Assembly (NCBI GenBank): GCA_037447655.1
Contig: JBBHKE010000834.1
Coordinates: 93,501-157,500 of the forward strand
Length of the DNA stretch: 64,000 nucleotides
Source: Zygnema cylindricum
Taxonomy: Eukaryota; Streptophyta; Zygnematophyceae; Zygnematales; Zygnemataceae
Direction: 5' to 3'
Positions within the stretch are counted from its first letter, which is position 1. Each line of letters starts with the position of its first letter. The position numbers and the translations under genes were made by a program. Below the pieces are notes generated by a model. That model ran no database searches and was not told the origin of the DNA. It was given only the letters and a program-made list of their open reading frames with translations. Positions 10,440 to 22,159 of this stretch are shown here, one piece after another.

Positions 10440-11772
10440 CAATCTTTCGAAATCTTGACCAAGTTAAAGAATTAATGAATTTTAAGCGTAAACAAGGCGA
10501 AACTACCCCTGCTTTACGGGCGTGCATAGAGACATTGCGCGAAGCTTTACCCGATTTAATGTCATATGCCAAAGCTGTCTAGAAGTTTGTTGGACAGTTT
10601 CTTTTTCAGTCGAAGAAATTTATTCAAAGCCATCTTACCCAAACGTGCAGTCTCAAATTTACCTTTGACCAAGCTGCCCAATACGCGATAGAACACGACG
10701 TGACAAATTGTTGGTGGGAAGCCCACGATCAACTAAAAGCTCCCCAAAAAGAACCAAATCCTTTTAATCCACTAAATCCTTATAACTTAGGGCCCAACAA
10801 TCGGCCTCCGAGGGTTCTTGCCATGGGAACTCCACCAGATCAACCATCCAATCGCATTTGTTTCCGATGTGGCAAAACCGGGCAAGATGCTCGGATGTGT
10901 CCGGATAAATCTGCGACCTGTACACACTGCAAACAGACTAGCCATTTTGTACATCGTTGTCAGATCAGAATTTTTCCAAACTAGTCCAACCAGTGAAAGA
11001 ATCAGAATAAGATTCTCCACCTAAAGTGTCTCGGAGAGAAAGAGAGAGGGAGGAAATGCAAACTCAAATGGCCGCCATGATCAAAGACCTGTTTGCAGCC
11101 CTTATGGCTAAAATGAAACCGCCTACTCAGCTAATTAGTATAGCCCATACAGTTGTTCACCTTCCCACGTTATGTGGTCGAGATTTACGAGATTTATCGA
11201 TCCAAAAACAGGCAACCACGTTTGAAAATGGAACCGTTGATCACAATCGCGAGGGTAAACGGTCTAGCACGCTTTTTCCATTATCATTTTCCAAAGAGAC
11301 CGTGACTAATTTGCCCGAAACAACTTCCACCATCACGACAGAAGCACTCACTATTCTTGACCGCTCTATCCAAGACAATCATAGGATTAAGGAAAGATTG
11401 TGCATTTTATCCACTATGATTTCCGACTCTCCCAACCCTAAATCTACCGTCTCATCCGTCCCATTTGCACCATTACAAGCTTTGAAAATGAATTGTAATT
11501 TGGAAGATTTTAGGCCTATCTCTGCCGAAGAGCGTAGTTCACTCGACCCACACATCAGTATTTTGGATAATGGGAAAGGTGCATTTTCAGTCAATTGTGT
11601 CACATCGTCATTACCACTTATGGACACCGGTGCAAAACCAGTTATTTTGGGGTCATCTTTTGCACAAAAACTAGGTGTGACAGTTGATAATCTTCAGTCC
11701 ACCACCACACGTTTACTCACCTCAGCAAGAACTACCGAACCAGTTTTGGGCATTACAAAAGATCCACTCTGA
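10440..11772 (+). pseudogene. Retroelement gag plus aspartic protease, second copy
   Basis: Second, longer copy. It opens with LDQVKELMNFKRKQGETT and ETLREALPDLM, continues with KFTFDQAAQYAIEHDV, and carries knuckles CFRCGKTGQDARMC and CTHCKQTSHFVHRC (10856-10960). The His of the first knuckle is Gln here, so that knuckle should not bind zinc normally. A 248-codon frame (11026-11772) then holds AALMAKMKPP, HNREGKRS and the protease active site LPLMDTGAKPVILG. A stop at 11772 interrupts the protease; the frame resumes with VRAHALVT. Confidence 0.75.
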
Positions 11773-12330
11773 TTTAGGTTTCAAAATGGTACAGAATCTG
11801 ATTTTGCGGAAGTCCGTGCTCACGCGTTGGTCACCAAATGTAGTGATTACGAGTGTTTAGTGATGCAATATTTAGAGTGGGAGGCAGTGTTGACATGTAT
11901 GATCAGACATTTTCATACCGTCCTACCAATTATCCGAAAAAGAAAATCTGCCTTCCTCTAATTTCAGCACGACAACCAATACCCATTATGGCTCACGCAG
12001 CCCAATCTGTCCCTACTTATTACGGTAATTAGGTGGGATTTGAAAATTTCCATTCTCTAGCCGCAGAGGAAATTTTGCCCGACACTCTTTTGCTTGAAAT
12101 TTTGGATAATCTAGGTTTTATTATTGATTCTAGCGAGTTTGATCACATTTGGAAACACACACTTCAAATTCTTTTATTGTGAGTTCCACCCTCTCCTCTC
12201 ATTTCAGTAGATCCTTCTAATTTTCTTCCCATTAATTGGAAACCAATTCAGCTCAACACTAATCAAAATGGTCTGGTCATTTTAGATCTATTCGCAAGCA
12301 TAGGTACCTCTCTACTATCATGCTTTCGCA
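11773..12330 (+). pseudogene. Post-protease tail of the retroelement
   Basis: Continuation of the second copy. Readable pieces in shifting frames are VRAHALVT, SDYECLV (typical end of a retroviral-type protease domain), PLISARQPIPIMAHAAQS and ENFHSLAAEEILPDTLLLEIL. No RT motif follows. The identity of the last 200 bases is unclear. Confidence 0.5.
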
Positions 12331-12342
12331 ACGGATTACTTA

Positions 12343-13467
12343 TCAAGCACTACTACTCAGTCGACACAGTCCCCTTAGCTCGGATGTTGTCCTCATCACC
12401 CTTTTGGCAGCCTCCCAGTCTCTCTTTCTTAGTTCATTTAGACTTCTACTGTGGACACCTACAGCTGCAGCTATATCCGGACGGGTACAGTTCATAAAAT
12501 AAATTAAACTGCCTACAACCTGCCGATAAGGGATATTATCCATAAATTTTCTTTATATCTCATCCATCTCATCATTAATGATCAATATTCCTCTCTCTTC
12601 ACTCCCCTCAAACACTTTCTTCAAATCCATAGGAGTAGTACATCCGTTTGCTTTTTCCATCTAAAATTTTTCTAGCATATTACCGATTGCTTCTTTTTGA
12701 GTGAGTCTTATAATTCTATTCCCTCTATCTCTCTCCATCTGAATTCCCAAAATGTACTTTGCTTCGTCGAGATCTTTCATATCAAAACTCCTTCTAAGAT
12801 CCCGTTTTAATTTGTTAATTTTATCTAAGGACTTGTGAAAGACCAACAAATCATCCACATAAATAGCAATAAATATCACTCCATTCTCATCCTCAAATAA
12901 ATATATAGAGTGATCTGAACTAATTCTGACATACCCCAAACCGGTCAAAAATTCGTCTAGCTTTATATTCCACTGTTGCGGGGATTGCTTAAGCCCATAG
13001 AGTGATTTTATCAGTTTGCAAACTTTATTTTCTTCCCCACTTTCCAGAAATCCTTCTGGTTGCCTCATGTAAATTTCTTCTTCCAACTCTTCGTGCAACA
13101 AAGGCGTTTTAATATCCATCTGGTGGATTTCCATATCCTCCGCTGCGGCTATACTTAGAAGGATTCTAACAGAAAGAAATCTGACTACAGGTGCAAAGGT
13201 TTATTTGTAGTCTATCCCCTCTTTCTGAGTATAACCTTTTGCAACTAACCTAACTTTGTACCTCTCAATGGTATTTTCCGGGTTGAATTTAAGTTTAAAA
13301 ACCCACTTACATCCGATCGATTTTCGGTCCGGTGGACAATCTACCAACTCCCATGTTTTGGCTTCCATGATAGAGGCCATTTCTTCATTTATAGTTGTGA
13401 TCCACCGGCTACTTTCTGGAGTGTTTATGGCCTCTAAGTATGTTTGAGGTTCATCTGGGTGAGACAT
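12343..13467 (-). pseudogene. Copia C reverse transcriptase and start of RNase H
   Basis: RT remnant: 13467-13201 gives MASIMEAKTWELVDCPPDRK and KWVFKLKFNPENTIERYKVR; 13134-12661 gives HQMDIKTPLLHEELEEEIYM, SLYGLKQSPQQWN and the YVDDLLVF motif with both catalytic Asp, then LGIQMERDRG and LTQKEAIGNMLEKF. After a stop, 12543-12343 gives SLIYFMNCTRPDIAAAVGV, the beginning of RNase H. The rest of RNase H is lost. A frame break lies between 13201 and 13134. Confidence 0.82.
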
Positions 13468-13510
13468 CTTTGTGAGTTGGTTATTTACTTGTCTTTCTTG
13501 AAGTCGTTTA

Positions 13511-14790
13511 CTACTTCTTCTCCCCTTTGAAAATTGGACGCCAGTATAGAAGGCATCCTTGGATTTCGTTTTGGGAGATTTTCAGCTTCCCTATCTTCCA
13601 ATTCCGGTGTCTCATCAAGTTCTTCGTCGGTTTCCACTTCGTATTATGGCGTTGCCTCGGATGTTGTCCTTTCCTCCTTCTCCTTTGGTAGATCCGCAGA
13701 TTTTTCTTTTTCTCCCTCTTCCTTCTCTTCATTTTCAAAGTCAAAGTCAGAAAATTGATCCGTTTCAAATCTGATTTTGACTTCCTTATTATATTTGAAT
13801 GGATCAATGGACTTCTCTTCATTCATCACCACTATGTGTTTTACCAAAATTATATCTCTCTTTTTCAAGTCATTCACTCGGTATCCTTTTGTGCTCTCAT
13901 CATATCCTACAAGATATCCTGGCTTCCCTCTCCCCTCTAACTTCTATTTAGTCTTATCGGAATCCAAACTGTAGACTTGACTTCCGAACACTCTCAAACT
14001 AGACAAATCAGGCTTTCTTCCTGTCCACCTCTTATACGGAGTTTCCTCCTTATTTGCTGAAGTTAGGACTCTATTTTTGATGAAATTAGCATAGTTCATA
14101 GACTCCGCCCAAAACTGCAACCCTATCCTCTTATCAGTTAACATACTTCTGACATATCTCCTAAAGTTCTATTCACTCTTTCTACTACTCCATTTTTTTC
14201 CGAATTATAGGGAACAGTTTTCTCAGGAAAAATTCCTTCTTCTTTAAGATGTTCTTCAAATTCCTTTGATGTGTATTCTTTCCCATTATCACTTCTTATC
14301 TCTTTTATTGAGGTTTCATGTAACTTTTCACTCCATACTTTATACTCTTTGAAACATCATAATATCTCTGACTTATGTCTGAGAAAGTATACCTTCGTGT
14401 ATCTAGACTAATCATCTGTGATGGTTAACATCCATCTCTTCCCCCCATGTGAAGCATACCTAGCAGGTCCCCAAACATCAGTGTGAACTACATCTAATAC
14501 TTTCTCTCTCCAAAATGTGGTTGCCTTTGGAAATGGAAGTCTACGAATCTTCCCTTGGGCACATCCACTACAATCATCAAATGTCTCATCATCCTCAAAA
14601 GTAATACCCTCCACTATTCCCTTTTTCTTCATTTTCTATAATCTATCTAGATGCACATGCCCCAACCTTTTATGCCAAAGCATCATCTCACTTGCACACG
14701 AGTAGAGAACACTATTTTCATTGCAAAGAACAATTCTGAACATTCCTTGACTGCCCTTCTCAGCTATGAAATAAACCTCATTATCAAAGC
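13511..14790 (-). pseudogene. Copia C integrase and linker
   Basis: Integrase in pieces: the zinc domain and core start (14632-14408) with CSGCAQGKIRRLPFPKATTF, DVVHTDVWGPARYASHGGKR and MLTITDD; the integrase C-terminal part (14144-13944) with MNYANFIKNRVLTSANKEET and RWTGRKPDLSSLRVFGSQVY; and the acidic linker (13877-13511). Unlike A/B, the CXXC pair is complete. Stops lie after TITDD, in the QNGV region and before the linker. Confidence 0.78.
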
Positions 14791-15430
14791 TTGCTGTGAA
14801 GATTCCTTTCCTAGTTCCTGTTTCAAACTCCTTTACATCTAGGACAGCTGTTGAGACTAAGTTCTTGCTAAGCTGTGGAATGTAAAGAACGTCTGAGAGT
14901 GTTACAGTTGAGGCCTTTCAATCAACTAGAAACTTCAAGTCAACAGTTCCAACAAGAGTTGTGGTTTTTACTCTACCATCTCCGTACTCTATCTTAACTG
15001 TTGGGATCTTTCTCAATTTAGTGAACCACCGCTTATCTTTGCACATATGCATTGAAGCCCCTGAGTCTATGATCCACCCATCCTCGGGTGGATCCCTCTT
15101 ACCTCCGAAAGCACACTTTTGTCTCCGTGGAATGTCGACATGTTTTTCAGTGTTTTTCCGATTAAGAAGAAGCTCCTCAAGCTCCTCTTCTGGTTTTGTT
15201 TTTTCTTCCACTTCCTCATCATGAACTTGAGTCTAGAAAGCCTTTTTCTGTCCTCCATCCCTTGAGGTTCCTTGACCATCTTTCAGTCACAGATCTGCAA
15301 GTTTGACACAATCTGCCATATAGTGTCTGGGTTTCTTGCAGAAGTGACACAATCCTCCTCGAGAAGTTCCTCTCCCCTGTCTATCAAATTTGCCACCTCC
15401 TTGTCCTCTTCCACCAAAGTTTGTACCTTA
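14791..15430 (-). pseudogene. Copia C protease and zinc knuckle
   Basis: The 97-codon stretch 15211-14918 carries the protease signature WIIDSGASMHMC. Upstream (15430-15300), in a different frame, are glycine-rich gag residues and the knuckle CHFCKKPRHYMADC, with all four zinc ligands. A stop near 15230 separates them. The capsid portion of gag is absent; the homology ends about 15430. Confidence 0.75.
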
Positions 15431-15753
15431 CAGTCTTTTGATTGGATTGGTATACTAGTAGTAGGCTAAGAGAGGTAGTTTAGGTCTTAGAATATACCTT
15501 GGATTTCAGCCTCTCTCCCAAAGAGCACTTGTATTTACATGCCAACTTTGGTCAGCCATAACTTAATGCTCGGGTGAGCAATTTCAGTGACTCTTTTTGC
15601 TACGGACTCAGAGGAATCCACGCTACACAGGGGTGTATTTGGTCAGAGTTTTGGGTCCCACGGTGGGACTTTTCTATGCCAAATTCAAAAGTGTAAATAC
15701 TATCCTAGAGTCTTCATATAAGTTGGACATTCTGTGTACCTATGAACATGTTA

Positions 15754-16672
15754 TGGGCCCACCCTTTAGGATGCCCATTTTCAATGTAACAGGGTTCATT
15801 TATTGGTAAACCATGATGAGGGGTGCATTGATTGAAAAATGGCTATGGGGCATTGTGAGTGGTCGTGTGCGTCGGCCATCTGCAAAATTGGGAGTTCCAC
15901 CAGGGTTTGGAGGATCTCGGTTCACATGGAATTTGCGAAGGTAGAGGAGGTAGAGAATGTTGGAGAAAGCATCATGTTGGACACAGGGAAGGAGAAGGGG
16001 AAAGAGAAACTCACACCGATGGCTACTGGATCAGCTTTGGTAGCACATGTTCAGAAAACAAAGGCGAATGATAAAAAAATCTGGGATTTCAACAATACTG
16101 TGGCGACTCATGTTATTCTCGGGCGTCTCACTCAGGGAGTGGCTACACCTCATCTTCATGTGGATAGGGCAGACAAGTTGTGGGAAGCTCTTGTCAACAT
16201 TTACAAGAGTGGTACAATTCAATAGGAAAAGTTGGCAGAAGCATATGTGTACAAAGGGGGAAAGATGTTAGATTTTTGTATTGGCTTGGCTAGGTTATTC
16301 ATGGAGTTAGAGAGTGCAGGGAAAAAAAAGACCAAGAAAGAGACGGTGAATACTTTGTTAATGAAAGTCCCAGATGATTATGAGAACAATGTTAACAGGG
16401 TTTAGGATTTGTCAGATCATCTTCGGATCTTGAACTCCGTTGTGGGGATGATTTTGGTTCGGGAAAGCACAATTGAGATTCGTAAGGGAGGAAAGAGTGT
16501 TCAAGCATTGGCTGCTAGAACTAACTGGGGGAATAAGGATCCCAATAAACCTTATGGGAAATTTGGTGGAACAGAACGAGGGAATCATGACGGATCTGGA
16601 CCAAGGGCTTTGAAGGGGCTTTGCCATTTTTGTAAGAAACCGAACACTACATGGCGGGGTGCACTAAGTTGA
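15754..16672 (+). pseudogene. Copia D gag
   Basis: Gag homologous to that of B: MGPPFRMPIFNVTGFIYW then a stop, GIVSGRVRRPS, WDFNNTVATHVILGRLTQGV and KLWEALVNIYKSGTIQ then a stop at 16223, followed by ILNSVVGMILVRESTIEIR and the knuckle start LCHFCKKP at about 16620. One base is missing inside the knuckle, so the frame moves to the one starting at 16651. Interrupted at three or more places. Confidence 0.8.
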
Positions 16673-17085
16673 CGGAGTTGAGATTGAAGGAGGAACCAAT
16701 TGGAAAACCGGCCGCAAGGAAAAAAAAGGCATTTGTGAAGACACAAGTCATAGGAGAGGACTCCGAAGATGACGATGGAGAACTTCTCCTCAACGAGGAG
16801 TTGGAGGTGAAAGGTGAGTCGGAGATTCCAAAAAGGCAAAAGTGTGCTTTCAGTGGAGGGAGAGAAGCTCTTGAAGAAGGATGGATCATTGATTCAAGAG
16901 CCTCTATGCATATGTGTAGAGAGAAACCATTGTTTACCAAAATGAGAAAGATCCCTACTAAAGAGATAGAGTATAGGGATGGGAGAATAGTGACCACTAA
17001 TTTAGTGGGATCAATAGATCTAAGAGTCTTAGTTGATGGTAAGACATCTATAGTTAATTTCTTTGATGTACTTTTTTTTCCATAG
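16651..17085 (+). pseudogene. Copia D protease
   Basis: 144-codon open stretch from the end of the knuckle (MAGCTKLTEL) through the acidic linker to protease. The active-site block reads WIIDSRASMHMCREK: the catalytic DSGA signature has become DSRA, which should inactivate the enzyme. It ends at a stop directly before NKNLISTSVL, in the same frame as the integrase part. Confidence 0.8.
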
Positions 17086-18318
17086 TTGAACAAGAATCTT
17101 ATCTCTACGTCTGTCTTAGATGATGAGGGTATTGAGACTAGTACTAGGAATGGAGTCTTTGTTGCTAGTTATGAGAATGAAGCGTACTTCATAACTGAAA
17201 AGGGTAGCCAAGGAATGTTTAGGCTGAATTTGAGTAATAGAACGATGGGAATATACTATGCTGGTGTAAGTGATTTGATGATGAGGCATAAAAGATTGGG
17301 ACATGTGCATCTAGATAGATTGAAAGAAATGAAGAAAATGGGTGTAGTTGAGGGAATACATTTTGGAGATAACGAGACCTTGAATGACTGTAGTGGATGT
17401 GCTCAAGGTAAGGCCCACAGATTGCCTTTCCCAAAAACCGCAACATATAAGGGTGAAAAGGTTTTAGACTTGGTTCATACTGACATATGAGGACCGGCCA
17501 AAGTGCCATCAATTGGAGGGAAAAGATTTATACTTACTATCACTGATGATGGGGCTAGATACTCTAGAGTATATTTCTTGAAAAATATATCTGAGGCTTC
17601 CGCTTATTTTATGGAGTATAAAGAATGGAGTGAAAAGCTTCATGAGACACCTATAAAGAGAGTGAGGAGTGGTAATGGGGGGGAATTCACTTCTAATGAG
17701 TTTGAGGATTACTTGAAAGAGGAAGTGGTTCAACACCAAAAGACTCTCCCAAAGAATCCAGAATAAAACGATGTTGCCGAGAGACTAAATTGAACATTAA
17801 GTGATAGTGCCCGTAGTATGTTGACAGATAAAAAGATCATAAAAACGTTTTGGGCAGAAGCTATGAATTGTGCTAACTATCTCAAATATAGAGTCCTTAC
17901 CTCGGCAGTAAAAGGACAAACACCTTATGAAAGATGGACCAGGAGAAAACCTAATATTTCACACTTAAAGGTGTTTGGAAGTCAAGTATTTAGTCTAAAC
18001 TCAAAAAAATCTTATTGGAAGTTAGATGCAAGAGGAAAGGCAGGATACTTACTTGGGTATGATGAAAATGTAAAGGGGTATAGTATTTATGATCTTGGAA
18101 GAGAAGACATAATTATAGTAAAACACTTGGTAGTTATGGATGAAAGAATGTCCATAGATCCCTTTAAGTACAATAAAATGGTCAGAATCAGAATTGAATC
18201 CAAAAATGAGTTAGATTTTGATTCTTCTAACCGAACTCCAGTTCAGCTTGACCTTACAGAGGAAGAGGAAAAATTGACCGAGAGTGACCCTCTCTTGGAG
18301 TCACAACTTTTGGTTTAA
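17086..18318 (+). pseudogene. Copia D integrase
   Basis: Integrase mostly in one frame with stops at about 17488 and 17766. It shows MMRHKRLGHVHLDRLKEM, CSGCAQGKAHRLPFPKTATY (zinc domain, complete CXXC), LVHTDI then a stop in place of Trp, TITDDGARYSRVYF, a degraded QNGVVER block near 17765, MNCANYLKYRVLTSAVKGQT and the linker to 18318. It would catalyse cDNA insertion. It keeps two core Asp residues but is interrupted. Confidence 0.82.
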
Positions 18319-19440
18319 GCCGAGGAAGAAAACGAGGAAAGACCGGAAATGGACGATGAACGTCCGGAGATGACTCCACGGATAGGGGAGAAGGTGAAGC
18401 TGTTCGGAGAAACCTGAGATTACCCTCCATCCCAGCATCGGAGTTTGAAGGAGGAAGGAGAATCAGCAAGAGACTTCAAGAGAGACAAGTGAACAACAAG
18501 GTATATAAGCTGTCACATTTGAGCAAACCCCAGACTTACTCGGAAGCAGTTAATAGTCTAGAACGTAGTAGATGGGTGAAAGCTGTTAATGATGAGATGG
18601 CTTCCATTATGGAAGCAAACACATGGGAGTTGGTGGATTGTCCTCCGGATAGAAAGCCAATAGGATGCAAGTGGGTATTTAAGTTGAAGATCAATCGGGA
18701 TAATACTATCGAGCGATACAAGGCCACATTGGCGACAAAGGGGTTTACACAAAAGGAGGGAATCGATTATGATGAGACCTTTGCTCCGGTTGTTAGATTT
18801 CCCTCCGTCCGGATTCTACTTAGTCTAGTGGCAGCGGAAGACATGGAAGTGCACCAGATGGACATCAAAACCGCTTTCTTACATGGAGAATTGGAAGAAG
18901 AGATCTTCTTGCGACAACCAAAAGGATTTGTGGAGAAATGAGAAGAAAGTAAGGTGTGCAGATTGATTAAGTCCCTTTATGGACTAAAGCAAACTCCACG
19001 CCAATGGAACAAGAAGCTGGACGAGTTTTAAACGAGTTTGGCATATATCCAAATCAGTTCGGATCATTCTATCAACTTATTTGAGAATGAGGAAGGTATT
19101 ATTTTCATTGCCATATATGTTGATGATTTGCTTGTTTTGAGTAAATCAATGGAGAAAATTAATAGATTGAAAAAAGAACTAAGGAGTAAATTTGAAATGA
19201 AAGATTTGGGGGAGGCAAAGTAAATTTTGGGAATTCAAATGTAGAGGGATAGAGAAAAGAAAAAAATTAGACTAACTCAAAAGGAAGCAATTAGGAATAT
19301 GCTGAAAATATTTCAAATGGATAAAGCAAATAGTTTTACGACTCCAATGGCCTTAAAGAAGGGAAATGAGGGGAGCTCAGAAGAGGGAACCTTGATCTTG
19401 GATAATGAGTTAGGACTTGAGGAACGTAAGTTTATGCAAA
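18319..19440 (+). pseudogene. Copia D reverse transcriptase
   Basis: RT from 18489: NDEMASIMEANTWELVDCPP, KWVFKLKINRDNTIERYKAT, GIDYDETFAPVVRFPSVRIL, HQMDIKTAFLHGELEEEIFL, a stop at 18940, SLYGLKQTPRQWNKKLDEF, a stop, then AIYVDDLLVLSKSMEKINRL with the YVDD catalytic pair. The block LTQKEAIRNMLKIFQMDKAN follows. Two or three stops interrupt it. 18319-18488 is the degraded linker. Confidence 0.83.
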
Positions 19441-20110
19441 CTATTCCGTACAGACAGGTTGTCGTTAGTTTGATCTATTTTATAAACTGTACTCGTCCTG
19501 ATATAGCAACACCTGTGGGAGTATTAATAGGAGTCTGTATGATCCTAGGAAGAAAGATTGGGAAACGGCCAAAAGGGTCATGCGGTACTTGATAGGAACA
19601 AGAGATCTATGGTTGCATTTGGGAGGGGATAACATTGACATCACCACTTGAAGTGATGCCAGTTATGGGGATGCTCCGATGAGGAGGTGTACTTCTGGAT
19701 ATGTGTTATATGTTGGGAATGGAGCTTGTTGTTGGAGCAACAAATAACAAAAGGTTATTGCTGAGTCCACCATAGAGGCTGAGTATATGGCCTCTAGTTC
19801 GACTGTGAAAGAATTAATGTGGGTGAAATCTTTTCTTCAAGAATTGGGATATATGAAGAATGGAGTGCAAAAGATTTTTTGTGACAATCAAGCTGCAATT
19901 GCAATTTCAACAAACCCTAAGCATCACTTTAAAGGAAAGCATATGGATATTCGTTTGAGCTTTGTTAGAGAAAAGGTTGAGAATAAAATAATTAGTTTGG
20001 AATGTAGACCAGATGGAGAGATGGTGGCATATATGATGACTAAACCAGTTCCTTCTCCCAAATTGATATTTTGTAGGGAGAAGTGTGGACTGAAGCAAAA
20101 GCTAGACTAG
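19441..20110 (+). pseudogene. Copia D RNase H
   Basis: RNase H with PYRQVVVSLIYFINCTRPDI, a frameshift near 19530, WLHLGGDNIDITT then a stop in place of Trp, SDASYGDAPMRRCTSGYV, ESTIEAEYMASSSTVKEL and an intact end (19787-20110) with FCDNQAAIAISTNPKHH and LSFVREKVENKIISLECRP. The natural stop of the polyprotein at 20108-20110 is kept. The PPT follows within 15 bases. Confidence 0.82.
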
Positions 20111-20480
20111 AAAATAAAGGGATTGTTGAAAAAGGTATTTTATAGTCTTGTTTTTTTTTTTATCTTCCAGCTGCTTTCATACTTGTCTTAGTCAATGAGG
20201 ACTTGTAGGCAGCCATGGCTACCGCATGCAGGCAAGGAGACATAGCTGAAGTTTTTGTTATGCAAAAGTTAGGCGGTCACTTGTGGGATTTGATCCCAGG
20301 GAGGAAAGCGGGAGAGAAAAAGAGAGAGGGAGAGAAGAGGGAGAGAGAGAGAGGGGAGAGGTAAAGAGAGGAGAGGTAGAGAGGGGAGAGGTAACTATAT
20401 AGGGGGAGGAAATGGGAGGCCGTGGCTGCCTTTTGAGAGCAATGATGGAATAGTGAATCCTGTCCTCTGATTGGTCGGTG
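20111..20480 (+). repeat. PPT and start of 3' LTR of copia D
   Basis: AGAAAATAAAGGGAT is a polypurine tract like that of B (AATAAGGGGAG) and is followed at 20124 by TGTTGAAAAAGG, the LTR start. Downstream the LTR shares short blocks with the A/B LTR, such as GGCAGCCATGGCTACC and a GGATTTGATCCCAGG-like piece. The far edge is uncertain, and no second copy is in the window for comparison. Confidence 0.6.
20305..20395. repeat. GA-rich simple sequence
   Basis: About 90 bases almost purely of G and A on the plus strand, with repeated GAGAG and GGGAGAGGTA units. It lies inside or just after the copia D LTR. Low-complexity DNA; no coding sense. Confidence 0.8.
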
Positions 20481-20709
20481 AGTTTTTTATATATATATAT
20501 TATATTTATATATATAAGTATATATTATTTTTCTCAAAGATACATGTGTAGGGGTTTTAGAGGCTTGATTAGAACATTATCATTACGTGATTAAAGGTTT
20601 ATAGGGGTTTGATTAATACCCAATTTAGGGTTTTAGATTATTTTTTTTAGTCACTAAAATTTTTTAGGTTATAAGAAACAAATTATTTGTCATGTTTTTC
20701 CATATAAAC

Positions 20710-21385
20710 AAAAATATCATTAATACTTTCTTACTTGCCAATAACATCATAAAAAATACAAAGTAATCAAATTATCACAAAAAAAAGCATTCAAAGTATT
20801 TGTATTGTATTTCATGAAAAGAAAAAAAAACCAATATTTGTGATGTGTGGTCATACAAAAAAAGACAAAGTATTCAAGTATCATTGAAACAAAGTAGTCA
20901 AAGTACTTATGTTGTATTTTAAAAAATATATAAATATACCAATGTTTGTAATGTTAGAGTGCTTTTGAGCTAATGATGATGTTCAACAACTCTCTTGGTC
21001 TTTAGACTAAGTTAGTTGATCGAAAAAACAAAAAAAAAATATTCAAAGTAGCAATGTAATGTAACAAACAAATATCATAAATGAAAACAAGTGTTTGTAA
21101 TGTTGGTCAGCCTCCGAGGTGATATTGATGTTTATGCAACCTTCTAAGTCTTAGGACTAAGTTGGTTGTTCTCAAAAAACGAAAAAAAAAACAAAGTACT
21201 CATAGTAATCAATCTACTATAATAAACAACGAAAATTAATAAATATTAGGTGATTGTAATGTTAGTCAGCCTTTGAGAAGATAATGATGTTTATGCAACC
21301 ATCTGAGTCTTCTAGTCAGCCATCGAGCTGATAATGATGTTGTTCCAACCTTCTAGGTTTTTAGACTAAGTTGGTTGAGTCATAG
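20710..21385. repeat. Degenerate tandem repeat, unit about 157 bp
   Basis: Three to four diverged units. Marker words recur in the same order: TTTGTAATGTT at about 20943, 21097 and 21257, then a GATAATGATGTT-like word, then GACTAAGTTGGTTG, then an A-rich stretch with CAAAGTA words. The last unit contains an extra partial duplication (two CAGCC...GATAATGATGTT blocks at about 21268 and 21318). No reading frame is conserved between units. Confidence 0.7.
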
Positions 21386-21584
21386 TTAAGTTTGATGCTT
21401 TTTCTTTTTTTCGTTTATTTTCATTTGTTTCTTTCGTTGTTGTTATGTGTTTAAGGTTGTTTTGCGGTTATTTATTTTGTTTGTCTTTTTTTGGTTTTCT
21501 TTTTTTATTACGTGAGACGATTTAGTCTTTTGTTTCGTTGTTTCGTGTTGTTTCAGTAGACAATTGTTCCCCCATATGGTTTGC

Positions 21585-21811
<227 letters not shown>

Positions 21812-22159
21812 TCGAATTTGGCTGGCCGTTTATCATACTATTACAACATAGATGTCTCATCCGCATAAAAAGCACGCATGAAACGCCCAAAAAATAACGG
21901 ATATGCGTATGAAACAAAAATCAAAACTGTGTAAAATGCGTTGACCGACCTTGGCTTTATAGTAAAATATTAAGAATTATGAAAACATCAAAAAAAAATA
22001 CTACTACAACTCAATCAAACTTATTTTTGTTTTACGTTAATACGCATACTTTTTAATTAGCGTTAGATACTCTAACTTGGACCGCTTTTAAAAAGTGGAA
22101 TGTACTAATTGTGTTAGTTCGTACTAAAACTATTCAATTATTTTGTACTGGAGTTCAAA

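Larger units (their letters stand above)
9183..12330 (+). mobile_element. Gag-protease fragment of a second LTR retroelement, gag duplicated
   Basis: Plus-strand remnant of a retroelement unrelated to the copia copies around it. It codes a gag with two CCHC knuckles and, in its second half, an aspartic protease. Gag occurs twice in direct order: 9290-10190 and 10440-11770. No RT, integrase or RNase H follows; the recognisable sequence fades out near 12330 where copia C begins. The superfamily is unsure: double-knuckle gag with a DTG protease fits Ty3/gypsy-like elements, but nothing decisive is present. Confidence 0.65.
12343..15430 (-). mobile_element. Copia element C, internal fragment
   Basis: Minus-strand copia fragment from zinc knuckle (about 15310-15430) through protease, integrase and RT into the first part of RNase H, where it degrades near 12343-12430. 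The capsid part of gag, both LTRs and the end of RNase H are missing. It is a subfamily distinct from A/B, with linker, protease and RT about equally far from B and D. Right of it the sequence changes abruptly near 15430-15480 and copia D starts on the other strand. Confidence 0.82.
15754..20480 (+). mobile_element. Copia element D, best preserved copy
   Basis: Plus-strand Ty1/copia element with gag (from about 15754), zinc knuckle, protease, integrase, RT, RNase H, a PPT (about 20110-20123) and the start of the 3' LTR at 20124. It has fewer interruptions than A-C, but still more than ten stops or frameshifts. No 5' LTR was found: the sequence left of gag meets copia C on the opposite strand. 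The 3' LTR end is not defined; 20480 is a rough limit. Confidence 0.85.
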
